Assembly: GCA_963760965.1 (NCBI GenBank)
Contig: CAVXEW010000009.1
Span: 257,609 to 321,608 of the forward strand
Source of the DNA: Pararhizobium_B sp963760965
GTDB lineage: Bacteria; Pseudomonadota; Alphaproteobacteria; Rhizobiales; Rhizobiaceae
Direction of reading: 5' to 3'
Length of the DNA stretch: 64,000 bases
The position numbers and the translations under genes are program-made. Shown piece after piece: positions 1-9,190 of this stretch. How positions within the stretch are numbered: position 1 is the stretch's first letter; every line of letters begins with the position of its first letter. The notes under the pieces were generated by a model that worked only from the letters and a program-made list of their open reading frames with translations, ran no database searches and was not told the origin of the DNA.

Positions 1-483
1 CAGTTCCTGCGCCCAGGTGCGCGCCATTCCGTGGACCGCGGCTTTCGTCGCCGAATAGGCGGTGCGCGAAGGCACTCCCATCGAGGCACGCGAACTGACG
101 AAGACGACACGGCCGAAGCCGTTCCCGCGCATCGACGGCACGAAGGCCTGGGTCAGGATCATCGGCGAGGTGACGTGGAGCCGCGTCAGCCCGTCGATCT
201 CCTCGGGCTTCACCTCTTCGAGGACGTTCGGCCAGATGAGACCGGCATTGTGGACCACGTGCGTGACGTCGCGGCGCGCGGCGATGCGATCTGCCGCGGC
301 CTTCGTCGCTGCCTCGTCGAGCAGGTCGACCTTGACCGGTTCGAACCGCTCGTGCTCGAAATCATGCTCTTCCCGGGACAGGCCGACAACCAGCCAGCCG
401 CGATCGAGCATGCGCCTCGCGATGTCGCGCCCGATGCCCGAACTGCTGCCTGTGACGACGGCCGTGAACTTGCGCTCGTCCAT
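1..483 (-). CDS. SDR family oxidoreductase, 3' end beyond window
   Basis: NAD(P)-dependent short-chain dehydrogenase/reductase; 161 codons are visible and the C-terminus lies to the left of the window. The N-terminus carries the cofactor motif TGSSSGIG (residues 11-18), an NAG motif near 80, and the catalytic YSATK near 145. The ATG at 483 has a clear ribosome-binding site (AGGAGGG). It starts one base after the stop of the cyclase-family gene, so it is the last visible gene of the minus-strand operon that begins at 10270. Substrate unknown; the context suggests oxidation or reduction of a hydroxyl/keto intermediate of an aromatic acid pathway. Confidence 0.88.
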   Translation of the reverse strand, partial: MDERKFTAVVTGSSSGIGRDIARRMLDRGWLVVGLSREEHDFEHERFEPVKVDLLDEAATKAAADRIAARRDVTHVVHNAGLIWPNVLEEVKPEEIDGLTRLHVTSPMILTQAFVPSMRGNGFGRVVFVSSRASMGVPSRTAYSATKAAVHGMARTWAQEL

Positions 484-484
484 C

Positions 485-1303
485 TCAACTCCCTCCTGTA
501 CCGGCGGGCACCATGGCGACGACACGCAGCGGGCTGCCGGAGCCGTGACGTATCTTGAGCGGTGCGGCGAAGATCACGGCTCCACGGACCGGCAGGCGAT
601 CCAGCGCATTGAGGCACTGCAAGCCATAGCGGCCGTTGCCGTGAAGAATGTAGTGGGCGGGATAGGGCGGGGTCAGGTGCGTCCCCTGCCCCGCATCCGT
701 CCCGATCGTCTCGACGCCGAAGCCGACGATGTCGCGCTCCTTGACGAGGAACTCCATCGCATCCGGCGCCGGCCCCGGCGAATGGGCGCCGTCCTCCCGC
801 AAGTTGAGATATTTTGCCGTCCCGACATGCTTCGACCAGTCGGTGCGGAAGAGCAGCCACGAACCCGGTTCGATTGCGCCGTTCGCCTCTTCCCATTCCT
901 CGAGATGGGCGCGCGTCAGCAGGAAATCCTCGTCTGCCGCACTCTCGGCCGAGAAGTCGAGGACGACCGCCGGGCCTACCAGCTTCTCGACAGGCACTTC
1001 GTCGACCGTGCCGCACGGCACGTTGCGACCGGAGATCCAGTGCGCCGGAGCGTCGAAATGGGTGCCGGCGTGCTCGCTCATCGAAATGTTGTTCCAGTAC
1101 CAGCCGGGACCTCGCCCGTCATAGCGCGAAACCTCCTCCATCCGGAACGGCTGGCACTGGCCGAATTCCGGCGGCAGGACCATGACCGGAAAATCCGGAG
1201 CCAGCGTATGGGTCAGGTCGACAATCTCGACACCGCCCGAGCGGATACCCCCGACGAGCGCCTCGAGAAGTCCGCTTCCCTCCGGATGCGATGCGTTGCT
1301 CAC
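485..1303 (-). CDS. cyclase-family hydrolase (kynurenine formamidase / isatin hydrolase type)
   Basis: 272-residue metal-dependent amidohydrolase of the cyclase family (PF04199). The signature HAGTHFDAPAHW is present with metal ligands H78, H82, D84 and H88. The family includes bacterial kynurenine formamidase (KynB) and isatin hydrolase, which open N-acyl bonds on an aniline ring. It is paralogous to the protein at 30622-31413; both share GTDAG and RYGL..LN/CNLD blocks near the C-terminus. The start is GTG at 1303, overlapping the upstream stop (GTGA). Next to a Rieske dioxygenase, a role in opening an oxidised indole ring is likely but inferred. Confidence 0.87.
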   Translation of the reverse strand: MSNASHPEGSGLLEALVGGIRSGGVEIVDLTHTLAPDFPVMVLPPEFGQCQPFRMEEVSRYDGRGPGWYWNNISMSEHAGTHFDAPAHWISGRNVPCGTVDEVPVEKLVGPAVVLDFSAESAADEDFLLTRAHLEEWEEANGAIEPGSWLLFRTDWSKHVGTAKYLNLREDGAHSPGPAPDAMEFLVKERDIVGFGVETIGTDAGQGTHLTPPYPAHYILHGNGRYGLQCLNALDRLPVRGAVIFAAPLKIRHGSGSPLRVVAMVPAGTGGS

Positions 1304-2541
1304 TGGCTAAGCTCCCGTTCCAGAACCTTGGGATCGTCGAGAAAGCGCGCCGCGACATCCTTGGCCACGTCTCCGACGAAGCTCTCCTCGATGCCTTCCT
1401 CGAGCGCCACCACGACCGCCCGGGCGATCTGCGCCGGCGCGACCTTGGGCGGCGGCACATGCTGGCGCCAGTCATCGTCCACGGGCCCGGTGAAGACGCT
1501 CATCACCCTCACGCCGCCCGGCCGCAATTCGGCACGCAGGCACTGCAGCAGCGAATGGCGCGCCGCCGCACTCGCCGAGTAGAAGCCGAACCCGGGGCTG
1601 TTGGCGAGCGCGTACACCGGCAGCACGTCGACGAAAGCGGCCGCCGAGTTCGTACCGTCGGCGCCTCGCCCGCGCATTGCCGGCCCGAACGCCTCCGCCA
1701 GCCGCTGCAGGCCGAAAACGTTGACTTCGAAGGCATCGCGAGAAGTCACCAGGCCGCCGTCTCCGATCATCCCGCCCCGACGGACGTAGTCGGCCGTATT
1801 GACCACGATGTCCGTCTTGCCGCCGATCTCGCCGGCGAGTTCACTGACCGAAGAGGTATCCGTCAGGTCGAGCGGCATGACCTGCACGTTCGGAATCGCC
1901 TCCAGTGCGGCCTGTCCCGGGAAGGGCTTCCAGGGTTCCGCTATTCCCGCGAACACGGTTGACGCGCCGGCCCGCGACAGCGCGGCGGCGACTTCCTGGC
2001 CGACGGCCTCGCGGCAGCTCGTCACCAGCACCCGACGATGTTTCGGGCTTGCCGTCAGTTCGCGGTATTCCGGATCGTCGGCCATGTTCTCGCTCTCCCC
2101 TGCTGGAAGCGCCATAAGGACTGCATTGCCGCTCTTGTCGAGCTTCGAGACCATGCGCACCCGCCCCGGCACCTGAACGTCGCCGTGCAGGTGCGCGACG
2201 ATCGAGGGGCCGCAGTCGAGCCGCACCGTACCCACCCGCCAGGGGGTGCGCTGGCGGAAATAGAGGTCGGTGCTGGTTCGCACCACCGTCATGGCGATCG
2301 CCTCGCCGCGATCGTCGACCGGGCTGAACCTGAGCTCGGTCGAAAGACATCCGGCGCAGGCGTCGCGCGGCGGATAGGAGACTGTGCCGCAGGCTTCGCA
2401 GACCTGCAGTGCGAAGACCCCTCGGGCCGCCCGGGCCGAGAGCTTGAGCGAGGCGCGGCTTCGCTGCAGCGGCGGCAGTTCCGGCGGCCGGGTAACCTTT
2501 TGCGGGTCTTTTTTCCGCGGCGGGGCGATCGGCTCGCTCAT
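1300..2541 (-). CDS. zinc-ribbon/OB-fold (DUF35) protein fused to an SDR-like domain
   Basis: 413-residue two-domain protein. Residues about 35-140 form a DUF35 rubredoxin-like zinc ribbon (CEACG...CAGC) plus OB-fold, the partner domain of thiolase-like enzymes. Residues from about 170 on resemble a short-chain dehydrogenase, but the glycine-rich cofactor motif is replaced by TSCREAVG and the catalytic YxxxK lysine is missing (YSASAAA). The second domain therefore probably does not act as a normal dehydrogenase. The start is the ATG at 2541, which overlaps the thiolase stop (ATGA). The pairing with the upstream thiolase-like gene matches BbsA/BbsB and Ltp2/DUF35 complexes. Confidence 0.82.
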   Translation of the reverse strand: MSEPIAPPRKKDPQKVTRPPELPPLQRSRASLKLSARAARGVFALQVCEACGTVSYPPRDACAGCLSTELRFSPVDDRGEAIAMTVVRTSTDLYFRQRTPWRVGTVRLDCGPSIVAHLHGDVQVPGRVRMVSKLDKSGNAVLMALPAGESENMADDPEYRELTASPKHRRVLVTSCREAVGQEVAAALSRAGASTVFAGIAEPWKPFPGQAALEAIPNVQVMPLDLTDTSSVSELAGEIGGKTDIVVNTADYVRRGGMIGDGGLVTSRDAFEVNVFGLQRLAEAFGPAMRGRGADGTNSAAAFVDVLPVYALANSPGFGFYSASAAARHSLLQCLRAELRPGGVRVMSVFTGPVDDDWRQHVPPPKVAPAQIARAVVVALEEGIEESFVGDVAKDVAARFLDDPKVLERELSQ

Positions 2542-3722
2542 GCGCCGCCTCCCTGAAGGATGGCCGCGCCCGAGCACAGTCCGCGGTCGTAGTTGATCAT
2601 GCCGAAGCCGGAAACGAGTGCGATGTTCGCATCCGCCACCTGTTTCGACAGGGACTGGCCGGTTATCTGCCGCAGCGCCTCCACCATGCCGAGATAGCCG
2701 CCGGCCGCACCTGCCTGCCCCGCCGAGAGCTGTCCGCCGGAGGTGTTTTGCGGAAAGTCTCCACCATTGGTCATGTCGTGGGCGCGGACGAATTCAGGTC
2801 CCTCGCCCTTGCCGCAGAATCCGAGGTCCTCGAACTGCATCATCACGATGACCGGATAATCGTCGTAGGTCTCCAGCACGTCGACGTCGTCCGGTGTCGC
2901 GCCGGCCATGGCATAGAGGTCGTCGACGTCCATCGCCCAGCCGCCGCGCATCTGGATCGGATCGTCGGGAAAGCCGTTGTGCCGCTCGATGGTCGACAGC
3001 AACGTCGCATGCGGCAGGCCGAGATCCATCGCCACGTCCACGGTCGTCACCAGGAACGCTTCAGCGCCGGCGCACGGCATGACGCAGTCGAAGAGGTGGA
3101 TCGGGTCGGCGATCGGACGCGCGGACAGGTAGTCGTCGAGCGCCAGAGGCTTCTTCATGATGGCCTGCGGATATGACAGGGCATTCTCCCGCTGCGACAC
3201 GCAGATCCTGCCGAAGTCCTCCCGCGTCGCGCCGTGGGTGCGCATGTAGTGATCGGTCATGAGGGCGAAGGAGCCGTTCGGCCCGCCATATCCGTAGGGA
3301 TAGCTCGCATCCTGCGCGAAACGCGAGAAGGACGACAGCAGATTGCGGAACGAATCGACCTGGTTGGCGTCCCCGCCGACGCAGGCGACGATCGTCGCAT
3401 CGCCGGCCTCCACCGCGCGGGCGGCCCGGCGCAAGGCGACGACGGCGCTTGCCCCGCCCATGGGAATGTTGTCGAGCCAGCGCGGCGACAGCCCAAGATG
3501 CTGGGTCAGGCCGACGGCCGTGTCGGGTGCGAGCGTGAAGCTCGACACCGACAGCCCGTCGATGTCGGCGGGCCGGATGCGGGCGCGTTCGCTCAGTTCC
3601 TTCAACGCACGGGCGATCCACCAGTGGGCCGTCTGGATGGAATAGCGCACATAGGGAATGCTGACGGGCACGGCGACGGCGACGTCCCGGTACGGTCGGC
3701 GTGGATTGGCGGGAACGATCAC
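2538..3722 (-). CDS. thiolase-like protein, DUF35 partner
   Basis: 394-residue thiolase-superfamily protein. The usual nucleophilic cysteine region reads GGASA (residues 89-93) with no Cys. The usual GHPxGA histidine motif reads AGQAGAAGG (Gln336). The C-terminal Cys (C383, in LCSGAAIL) remains. This pattern is seen in lipid-transfer-protein/thiolase-like proteins that work with a DUF35 partner, some of which are CoA-ester aldolases rather than thiolases. Starts at GTG 3722, two bases from the ligase stop, and overlaps the DUF35 gene by ATGA. Likely a C-C bond-cleaving step on an aromatic acyl-CoA; the exact reaction is inferred. Confidence 0.85.
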   Translation of the reverse strand: MIVPANPRRPYRDVAVAVPVSIPYVRYSIQTAHWWIARALKELSERARIRPADIDGLSVSSFTLAPDTAVGLTQHLGLSPRWLDNIPMGGASAVVALRRAARAVEAGDATIVACVGGDANQVDSFRNLLSSFSRFAQDASYPYGYGGPNGSFALMTDHYMRTHGATREDFGRICVSQRENALSYPQAIMKKPLALDDYLSARPIADPIHLFDCVMPCAGAEAFLVTTVDVAMDLGLPHATLLSTIERHNGFPDDPIQMRGGWAMDVDDLYAMAGATPDDVDVLETYDDYPVIVMMQFEDLGFCGKGEGPEFVRAHDMTNGGDFPQNTSGGQLSAGQAGAAGGYLGMVEALRQITGQSLSKQVADANIALVSGFGMINYDRGLCSGAAILQGGGA

Positions 3723-3723
3723 C

Positions 3724-5361
3724 TCAGGCTGTCCGCTTCTTCAGGCCGCATGTGTCGATGGCACGCCCCTCGGCAAGTGCCGCCTCGACGGCTGCCCTGA
3801 GCGCGCCCCGCTGGATCTTCTCGGTCGAGGTCAGCGGAATCGTCTCCACGAAGGCGACGTAGCCCGGCGCCTTGTAGTAGGCGAGCCGCGTCAGGCAATA
3901 GCGAACGATCTCTTCGGCGACGAGCGCGCCGGCGCCCTCCTCCGCCGGTACGATCAGCGCCACGACCTCCTCGCCGCGCACCGGGTCGGGCGTCGGCGCG
4001 ACTGCGACCTGCGCTACCGCCGGATGCCGGGCTAGCACGTTTTCCACCTCCACGGCCGAGATGTTCTCGCCGGACCGGCGGATGACGTTCTTCTTCCGAT
4101 CCACGAAATGGAGCTGGCCGTCGCGGTCGCGGCTGACGACGTCGCCGGTGTGGAACCACCCGCCCCGCCAGGCCGCCGCCGTCGCCTCCGGGTCCTTCAG
4201 GTATTCGCGGAAGAAGCCCTCGCGCGCATTGTCGCCGGCGTGGCGCACCAGAAGTTCGCCAGGCTCGTCCGGTTCCGCTTCCTCGCCGGTATCGGTCACG
4301 ACGCGAACCTCGACCTCGGGTTTCGGCCGCCCGAAGCAATTGGTGCCGATCCGGCGCGGCTCCTCGCTCGCGATGACGACGGCGCCCGCCCCCGTCTCCG
4401 TCATCGCCCAGGCCTCAAGCAGCGGAAAGCCGAAACGCTCCTCGAACGGTCCGTGCAGCCCCCGGTCCACGCCTGCGCCGAAGCCGAACCGGACATTGTG
4501 CGCCCGGTCGGATCCGTCTTCCGGAGCCGACATCAGCATCGCCGGCATGACGCCGAGATAGTGCACGACGGTCGCGCCGAACTCCCTGACGCTTGCCCAC
4601 CAGCTTCGCGGATGAAACCGGTCGAGTACGGCGATGCACCCGCCGACGGTCATGGTGGCAACCAGCGAAAAGGCCAGGGCGTTCATGTGAAAGAGCGGAA
4701 GTGGCGTCAGCATGCGCTCCGGCGGATCGACATCGAGCCCGCAGAGCCCTCCGACCGTGGCATACCATTCCCCGGCGAGGAGGCAGTAGGCGTTTTCCAG
4801 GACGCAGCCCTTCGGCTTGCCGGTCGTCCCGGACGTGTAGAGCAGCGCGCATTCGCTTTCTCGCGTCAGCGGGCCGGGTGCCCCGGCTGTTCGCAGCGCC
4901 TTCGGTGGCGCCGCATCGGCGGTCACCACCTGCAGCGCCGCACCGGCCGCAGCGGCCGCCGCTTCCAGGTCGCCGATGCGTCCGGCGTTCGAGACTGCCA
5001 GAAGCATCTCCGAATGAGAAACCAGATATTCGAGCTCGGCAGCCCGGAGGTCCGGATTGATCGGCACGATCGACGCTCCGACGGCGTTCAGCGCCAGCCA
5101 GTGGACGACGAATTCCGGCCGGTTCTGCAGAAGCAGCCCGACGCGGTGGCCCGCCCCGTACCCGGCGGAGCGATAACCGTCGGCGAGTTCCCTCACGCGG
5201 CGGAGGGCCTCGCCGTAGCCGATTTCGCCGGCCTCGATGCCGTAGGCGGCCGCCGTTTCCGGCAGCACCGCAAGGAACGGACGCGCGGCAAAGCGCTCCG
5301 CAGTACGCTCGAACCGGCCGAAGACGGTCTGATCTTGCAGAACACCGGGGAGAAGGTTCAT
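3724..5361 (-). CDS. AMP-binding acyl-CoA ligase
   Basis: 545-residue adenylate-forming enzyme. The P-loop-like motif YTSGTTGKPKG lies at about 175-185, the TETG motif in the middle, and the C-terminal PLTSTEKIQRGALR segment with the catalytic lysine near the end. Such enzymes activate carboxylic acids to CoA thioesters with ATP. ATG at 5361 is chosen over a further upstream ATG because it sits right after the stop of the dioxygenase beta gene. In this operon it probably makes the aromatic acyl-CoA that the dehydrogenase, thiolase-like and DUF35 proteins process. Substrate not determined by sequence. Confidence 0.9.
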   Translation of the reverse strand: MNLLPGVLQDQTVFGRFERTAERFAARPFLAVLPETAAAYGIEAGEIGYGEALRRVRELADGYRSAGYGAGHRVGLLLQNRPEFVVHWLALNAVGASIVPINPDLRAAELEYLVSHSEMLLAVSNAGRIGDLEAAAAAAGAALQVVTADAAPPKALRTAGAPGPLTRESECALLYTSGTTGKPKGCVLENAYCLLAGEWYATVGGLCGLDVDPPERMLTPLPLFHMNALAFSLVATMTVGGCIAVLDRFHPRSWWASVREFGATVVHYLGVMPAMLMSAPEDGSDRAHNVRFGFGAGVDRGLHGPFEERFGFPLLEAWAMTETGAGAVVIASEEPRRIGTNCFGRPKPEVEVRVVTDTGEEAEPDEPGELLVRHAGDNAREGFFREYLKDPEATAAAWRGGWFHTGDVVSRDRDGQLHFVDRKKNVIRRSGENISAVEVENVLARHPAVAQVAVAPTPDPVRGEEVVALIVPAEEGAGALVAEEIVRYCLTRLAYYKAPGYVAFVETIPLTSTEKIQRGALRAAVEAALAEGRAIDTCGLKKRTA

Positions 5362-5368
5362 CTGTCGC

Positions 5369-5851
5369 TCACATGAAAAGCTGGATGTTGCCGAACGGCG
5401 CATCGAAGTTGACGAGATCGACACGCTTCAGGACAATTCTGAGACTGCCCTCCTCGACGCGCAGTTCGTGCCGGGCCCAGCCGGCGTGGATGCCGAACTC
5501 GTCGCCGCGGGTTTCAGCGTAGTGGAAGGGCGTGTAGGTCCGGTACCGGTTTTCTGCTGCGTTGATCTCGTCCACCTGCGGCGTCTGCAGCAGGTGCTGG
5601 GCGCGACTCTTCGGCTTCTGGCTGAAAGTGCGCGCGCCGGCGAGCCGCTCGACGCGGATCCTCAGGAGCAGCATGTCCTCGTACATCAGCGAGGCCTGGA
5701 GCTTCGGATCGGTCTGCTGCCATTCCGCCGGCATCCAGTAGTGCGCGTCCTCGGCATAGAGTCCGAGCCACTCTTCGTAGCGCAACTCGTCGAGGAGCCG
5801 CGCCTCGCGGTAGATGAAATCGATCAGGTCCTTCTCCGTGACCTCGCTCAT
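5369..5851 (-). CDS. aromatic-ring-hydroxylating dioxygenase small (beta) subunit
   Basis: 160-residue protein of the ring-hydroxylating beta-subunit family (NTF2-like fold), with the typical DFIYREARLLDELRYEEWL start and a central EDMLLLRIRVERL helix. It has a structural role in the alpha3beta3 oxygenase. ATG at 5851 overlaps the stop of the alpha-subunit gene (ATGA), so the two are translationally coupled. Confidence 0.92.
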   Translation of the reverse strand: MSEVTEKDLIDFIYREARLLDELRYEEWLGLYAEDAHYWMPAEWQQTDPKLQASLMYEDMLLLRIRVERLAGARTFSQKPKSRAQHLLQTPQVDEINAAENRYRTYTPFHYAETRGDEFGIHAGWARHELRVEEGSLRIVLKRVDLVNFDAPFGNIQLFM

Positions 5852-7197
5852 TGCGCCGCCTCCTGGAGGGCTGTTCCCTCCGGCCTCATGGACATCGTCA
5901 TGTACTTGGCCCAGGCATGGAACTGGTTTCGCATCTGGCGCTCGCTGGTGCCGCCGGCGAGATCGGTCACGTCCTCGGCCTCGCCCGGAGCGTAGAGCCG
6001 CTGGATGTTGACCCATTCGAGCCCGTCGGCATGCAGGCCGAGCTGCGCGCGCTCGTACATCTCCAGGTCGTCATGGCCGACGATCGACGTCGGGGCATTG
6101 ATCAGCCGGTTGTACATCAACGTGCGTTCGAACAGCATGTCCGGCGCGCCGACGAGCCGGAACGTATAGCTTTCGACCAGCGTCCTGTCGGCCGCGATCG
6201 GCTTGAACACCCGCAGCGTCTGGATCGGCCCCTTCACCATGATGTTGGGGAAGTAGCAGGTGTTGTGCCGGTTCTCGCCGAGGATCGCCCTCGCGCGCTC
6301 CTCGCCATACGCCGCGACCATCTGCTCGAAATAGCCGGGCACCGCGGAATAATCGGCATGGATGGACGTGGTGACGCCGGTGTGCCCGTGCCCGTTCGGC
6401 CACACCCTCAAGCCCATCTTCTCGAAGAAGTCGTAGGGCGACATGAACGGCGCGTACACTTCCACTGCCATCGGCTTCCTGCCGCCCTTGGCCTGTTCGC
6501 GCTCCCAGACCGAGACTGCGGTGCCGGCGGAGGACTCGTGCGCGACCATCGGGTGGCAGGTGTCCGTCTGGTTCTCGACGAGCATCTTCCAGTTGCAGGG
6601 ATGCATGTAGCGCAGCGGTGCCCCCTCGAGCACCAGCTTCCCCTCCGGCGAGCGGTCGATCATGTTGTCGATCGAAGAGAGGCTCTCGCCGAAGAACGTA
6701 TCGAAATCGACGCCCGTCGGGGCCAGCCGCGCGAAGATGAAGTCCCGGTAGACATGCGTCGCACCGACCGGCGCCAGACCCTTGACGGCCTCGGTCTCTT
6801 CGAGGCCCGTGCCGTCATAGCCCTTCTTGAACGGGATCGCGAGCAGCGCGCCATTGGTCTTGAACGACCAGGCATGGTAGGGGCAGCGAAAGAATTTCCC
6901 CGTATTGCCGCAGGCTTCCGAGGCGATCTTCGTTCCCTTGTGGGGACAGCGGTTGTAGAGGACGTGGATCGTCCCGTCAGTGTGGCGCGAAGCCATGACG
7001 GGCTGGTCGCCGATGTCGGTCGTCAGGTAATCGCCCGGATTCGGGATCTGGCTCGCATGGCCGACATAGACCCAGGTATTGGCGAAGAGGTGCTTCATCT
7101 CCAGGCGGAAGACCTCCGGGTCCGTATAGACGTCCCGGTGCACCTGTTCGGGACGGATCAGCGCCTTGACGGCGGCGGGATCGGCAAAACGCGTCAT
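5848..7197 (-). CDS. Rieske aromatic-ring-hydroxylating dioxygenase large (alpha) subunit
   Basis: 449-residue Rieske non-haem iron oxygenase. The Rieske cluster ligands are C84, H86, C105 and H108 (CPHKGTK...RCPYHAW). The mononuclear iron site is seen in DTCHPMVAH (H215, H220), with the electron-relaying Asp212 just before. It is coupled to the beta subunit downstream and the ferredoxin reductase upstream, so a complete two-component dioxygenase is encoded. It dihydroxylates an aromatic ring using O2 and NAD(P)H. Given the cyclase-family hydrolase and anthranilate-type genes in the window, an indolic substrate such as indole-3-acetate is plausible, though anthranilate- or benzoate-like acids are not excluded. 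Confidence 0.94.
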   Translation of the reverse strand: MTRFADPAAVKALIRPEQVHRDVYTDPEVFRLEMKHLFANTWVYVGHASQIPNPGDYLTTDIGDQPVMASRHTDGTIHVLYNRCPHKGTKIASEACGNTGKFFRCPYHAWSFKTNGALLAIPFKKGYDGTGLEETEAVKGLAPVGATHVYRDFIFARLAPTGVDFDTFFGESLSSIDNMIDRSPEGKLVLEGAPLRYMHPCNWKMLVENQTDTCHPMVAHESSAGTAVSVWEREQAKGGRKPMAVEVYAPFMSPYDFFEKMGLRVWPNGHGHTGVTTSIHADYSAVPGYFEQMVAAYGEERARAILGENRHNTCYFPNIMVKGPIQTLRVFKPIAADRTLVESYTFRLVGAPDMLFERTLMYNRLINAPTSIVGHDDLEMYERAQLGLHADGLEWVNIQRLYAPGEAEDVTDLAGGTSERQMRNQFHAWAKYMTMSMRPEGTALQEAAQ

Positions 7198-7224
7198 CGC
7201 GGAAACCTCCTTCGCTTCGGATCG

Positions 7225-8181
7225 CTAAAGGTCGAGCACGAGCCGCGGCGTCTTCGCCCGCGACACGCAGATCTGCATTACGGTATTCGATGCCTTCTCC
7301 TCGTCGGTGAGCACGACGTCGCGGTGCTCCGGGATGCCTTCCAGCACCTCGGTCTGGCAGATGCCGCAGTCGCCACGCTGGCAGTCGTAGACGACCTCGA
7401 CGCCGGCCTCTTCCAGGGCCTCGATAATCGACTGATCCGGGCCGACTGTCACCACCTGCCCCGTCGACTTGATCTCGACCTCGAAGGTTGCATCGCCGGC
7501 GGCGGGCGCGGGCGTCGCGGTGAAAAGTTCGTAGTGCAGCCTGCCCGGCGCCCGTCCGGCCAGCGCCCAGGCCGTTTTCATGGCCTCGATCATGCCGGAG
7601 GGCCCGCAGACGAAGGCGTCTCCATTAGGCCCGAGAGCGCCGGTCAGTTCCGAAAAATCCGGACGTCCGGGCGGGGTGTCGTCGTAATGAACGGTCAACC
7701 GGTCGCCGCAGATCTCCGCGAGTTCCGGCAGGAATGCCAGTTCGCCGCTGGCGCGCCCCAGGTAGTGCAGATGAAATTCACGACCCGTCCGGGCGAGCGC
7801 CGCCGCCATCGAGAATATCGGTGTTATGCCGATGCCGCCGGCGACGAGCAGCACCGGCCCCTCTCCGTCCGCCAGTTCGAAGTGGTTGACGGGCCCGGTC
7901 GCGCGCACACTGTCGCCTTCCGCCAGCGAATGGATGTAGCGCGACCCTCCGGTGCTCTCCTCTTCCAGAAGCGTCCCCAGAACATAGTGGCGACCGGTGC
8001 GAAAATCCGGCAGATCGACCAGCGAATACGGCCGGTCGCCACCCTGCGGAAGCCTGACGCGGACATGAGCGCCGGCCGCCCATTGCGGAAGCGAGGCATC
8101 GCCCGTCGCTTCGAGCACCACCGAGCGGACGCGCCGCGTCTCCTCCTTGACCCTCTTCACCGTGAAGGAAAGTTCGCTCAC
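7225..8181 (-). CDS. oxygenase reductase: FMN/NAD with C-terminal plant-type 2Fe-2S
   Basis: 318-residue phthalate-dioxygenase-reductase-type flavoprotein. In order: flavin-binding barrel (RPYSLVDLP, about residues 45-55), NAD domain (AGGIGITP near 110-120), and a C-terminal ferredoxin domain with ligands C267, C272, C275 and C305 (CQRGDCGIC...C). It passes electrons from NAD(P)H to the Rieske oxygenase encoded next. GTG start at 8181 overlapping the dehydrogenase stop. Confidence 0.93.
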   Translation of the reverse strand: MSELSFTVKRVKEETRRVRSVVLEATGDASLPQWAAGAHVRVRLPQGGDRPYSLVDLPDFRTGRHYVLGTLLEEESTGGSRYIHSLAEGDSVRATGPVNHFELADGEGPVLLVAGGIGITPIFSMAAALARTGREFHLHYLGRASGELAFLPELAEICGDRLTVHYDDTPPGRPDFSELTGALGPNGDAFVCGPSGMIEAMKTAWALAGRAPGRLHYELFTATPAPAAGDATFEVEIKSTGQVVTVGPDQSIIEALEEAGVEVVYDCQRGDCGICQTEVLEGIPEHRDVVLTDEEKASNTVMQICVSRAKTPRLVLDL

Positions 8182-9188
8182 GGGGCCGATCCCTCCGCTG
8201 CGCCGGCAGGCTGGCGGTGCAGGCCGCTGCGCCTGAGCATATCGAGGAATTCCTTCAGCCGCATCTGGCGGTAGGCCGGAACGTCCATGCCCTCGTACTC
8301 GTAGAAACCCCGGCCGTCGCGAAGACCGTTGCGCCCTTCCGCCATGTTGCGCCGGACAACCTCGGGCGCGGCGAACCGATCGTCCTTCATCGCTTCCGTC
8401 ATGTAGCGGCTCGCATGATAGAGGATGTCGCCACCGCCCCAGTCGATGAACTCCAGGAGGCCGAGAACGGCGAAGCGGAAGCCGAAGCCGTACCGCACAG
8501 CCTTGTCGACCTCCTCGGCCGAAGCCACGCCCTCCTCGACCAGCCGGGCCGCCTCGTTCATCGCGAGTGCCTGGATGCGCGGCACGATATATCCGGGCGA
8601 CGCCCGGCAGACGACCGGCACCTTTCCGATCCCCTCGAGCAGCGCCTTCAGGCGGGAAACGACCGCCGGCTCCGTCTCGTCCGTCGGACTGACTTCCACG
8701 AGCGGCACCAGGAAGGCCGGATTGAGCCAGTGGGCATTGAGGAAAGTTGCCGGCCTTCCGCTCCAGCCGGCGAGCTGCGTCGAAAGGTAGGTGGAGGTCG
8801 TCGACGCCACGATGGCGGCCGGATCGGCGAAGCCATCGATCAGCGCGAGCCCTTCGCGCTTGGCCTCATCCGTCTCCGGCACCGCCTCGAAGACGAACCC
8901 GGCTTCGCGCAGTCCCTCTCCGGCCTGTTCAAGCGGAAAGAGCGATATGCGCGCGAGAATGCCCTCGATGGCGGCGGGGTCGAAGCCTCCAAGGGCCGCA
9001 ACACTTTCGAGCGAGCCGCGGATTTCCGCGATGACTCCCTGGAAATACTGCTCCCGGACCTGCCCCTCGCGCGGCTTGGCATCGATCAGGTGCACATCGT
9101 GGCCCGAATATGCGAAGCAGTGGGCCATGCCCCGGCCCATTCGGCCGGCGCCGACGCAGGCGACGATCGGGCGCGCGCGGTCCGCCAT
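8178..9188 (-). CDS. 3-hydroxyacyl-CoA dehydrogenase family protein
   Basis: 336-residue NAD-dependent dehydrogenase. The Rossmann motif GAGRMGRG is at about 13-20, followed by the NAD domain and a C-terminal helical domain with GYIVPRIQALAMNEA. It probably oxidises a beta-hydroxyacyl-CoA or beta-hydroxy acid formed after ring attack or side-chain hydration. ATG at 9188 lies two bases after the opine-dehydrogenase-like stop; an upstream in-frame extension was rejected because it would run inside that gene. Confidence 0.9.
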   Translation of the reverse strand: MADRARPIVACVGAGRMGRGMAHCFAYSGHDVHLIDAKPREGQVREQYFQGVIAEIRGSLESVAALGGFDPAAIEGILARISLFPLEQAGEGLREAGFVFEAVPETDEAKREGLALIDGFADPAAIVASTTSTYLSTQLAGWSGRPATFLNAHWLNPAFLVPLVEVSPTDETEPAVVSRLKALLEGIGKVPVVCRASPGYIVPRIQALAMNEAARLVEEGVASAEEVDKAVRYGFGFRFAVLGLLEFIDWGGGDILYHASRYMTEAMKDDRFAAPEVVRRNMAEGRNGLRDGRGFYEYEGMDVPAYRQMRLKEFLDMLRRSGLHRQPAGAAEGSAP

Positions 9189-9190
9189 GG

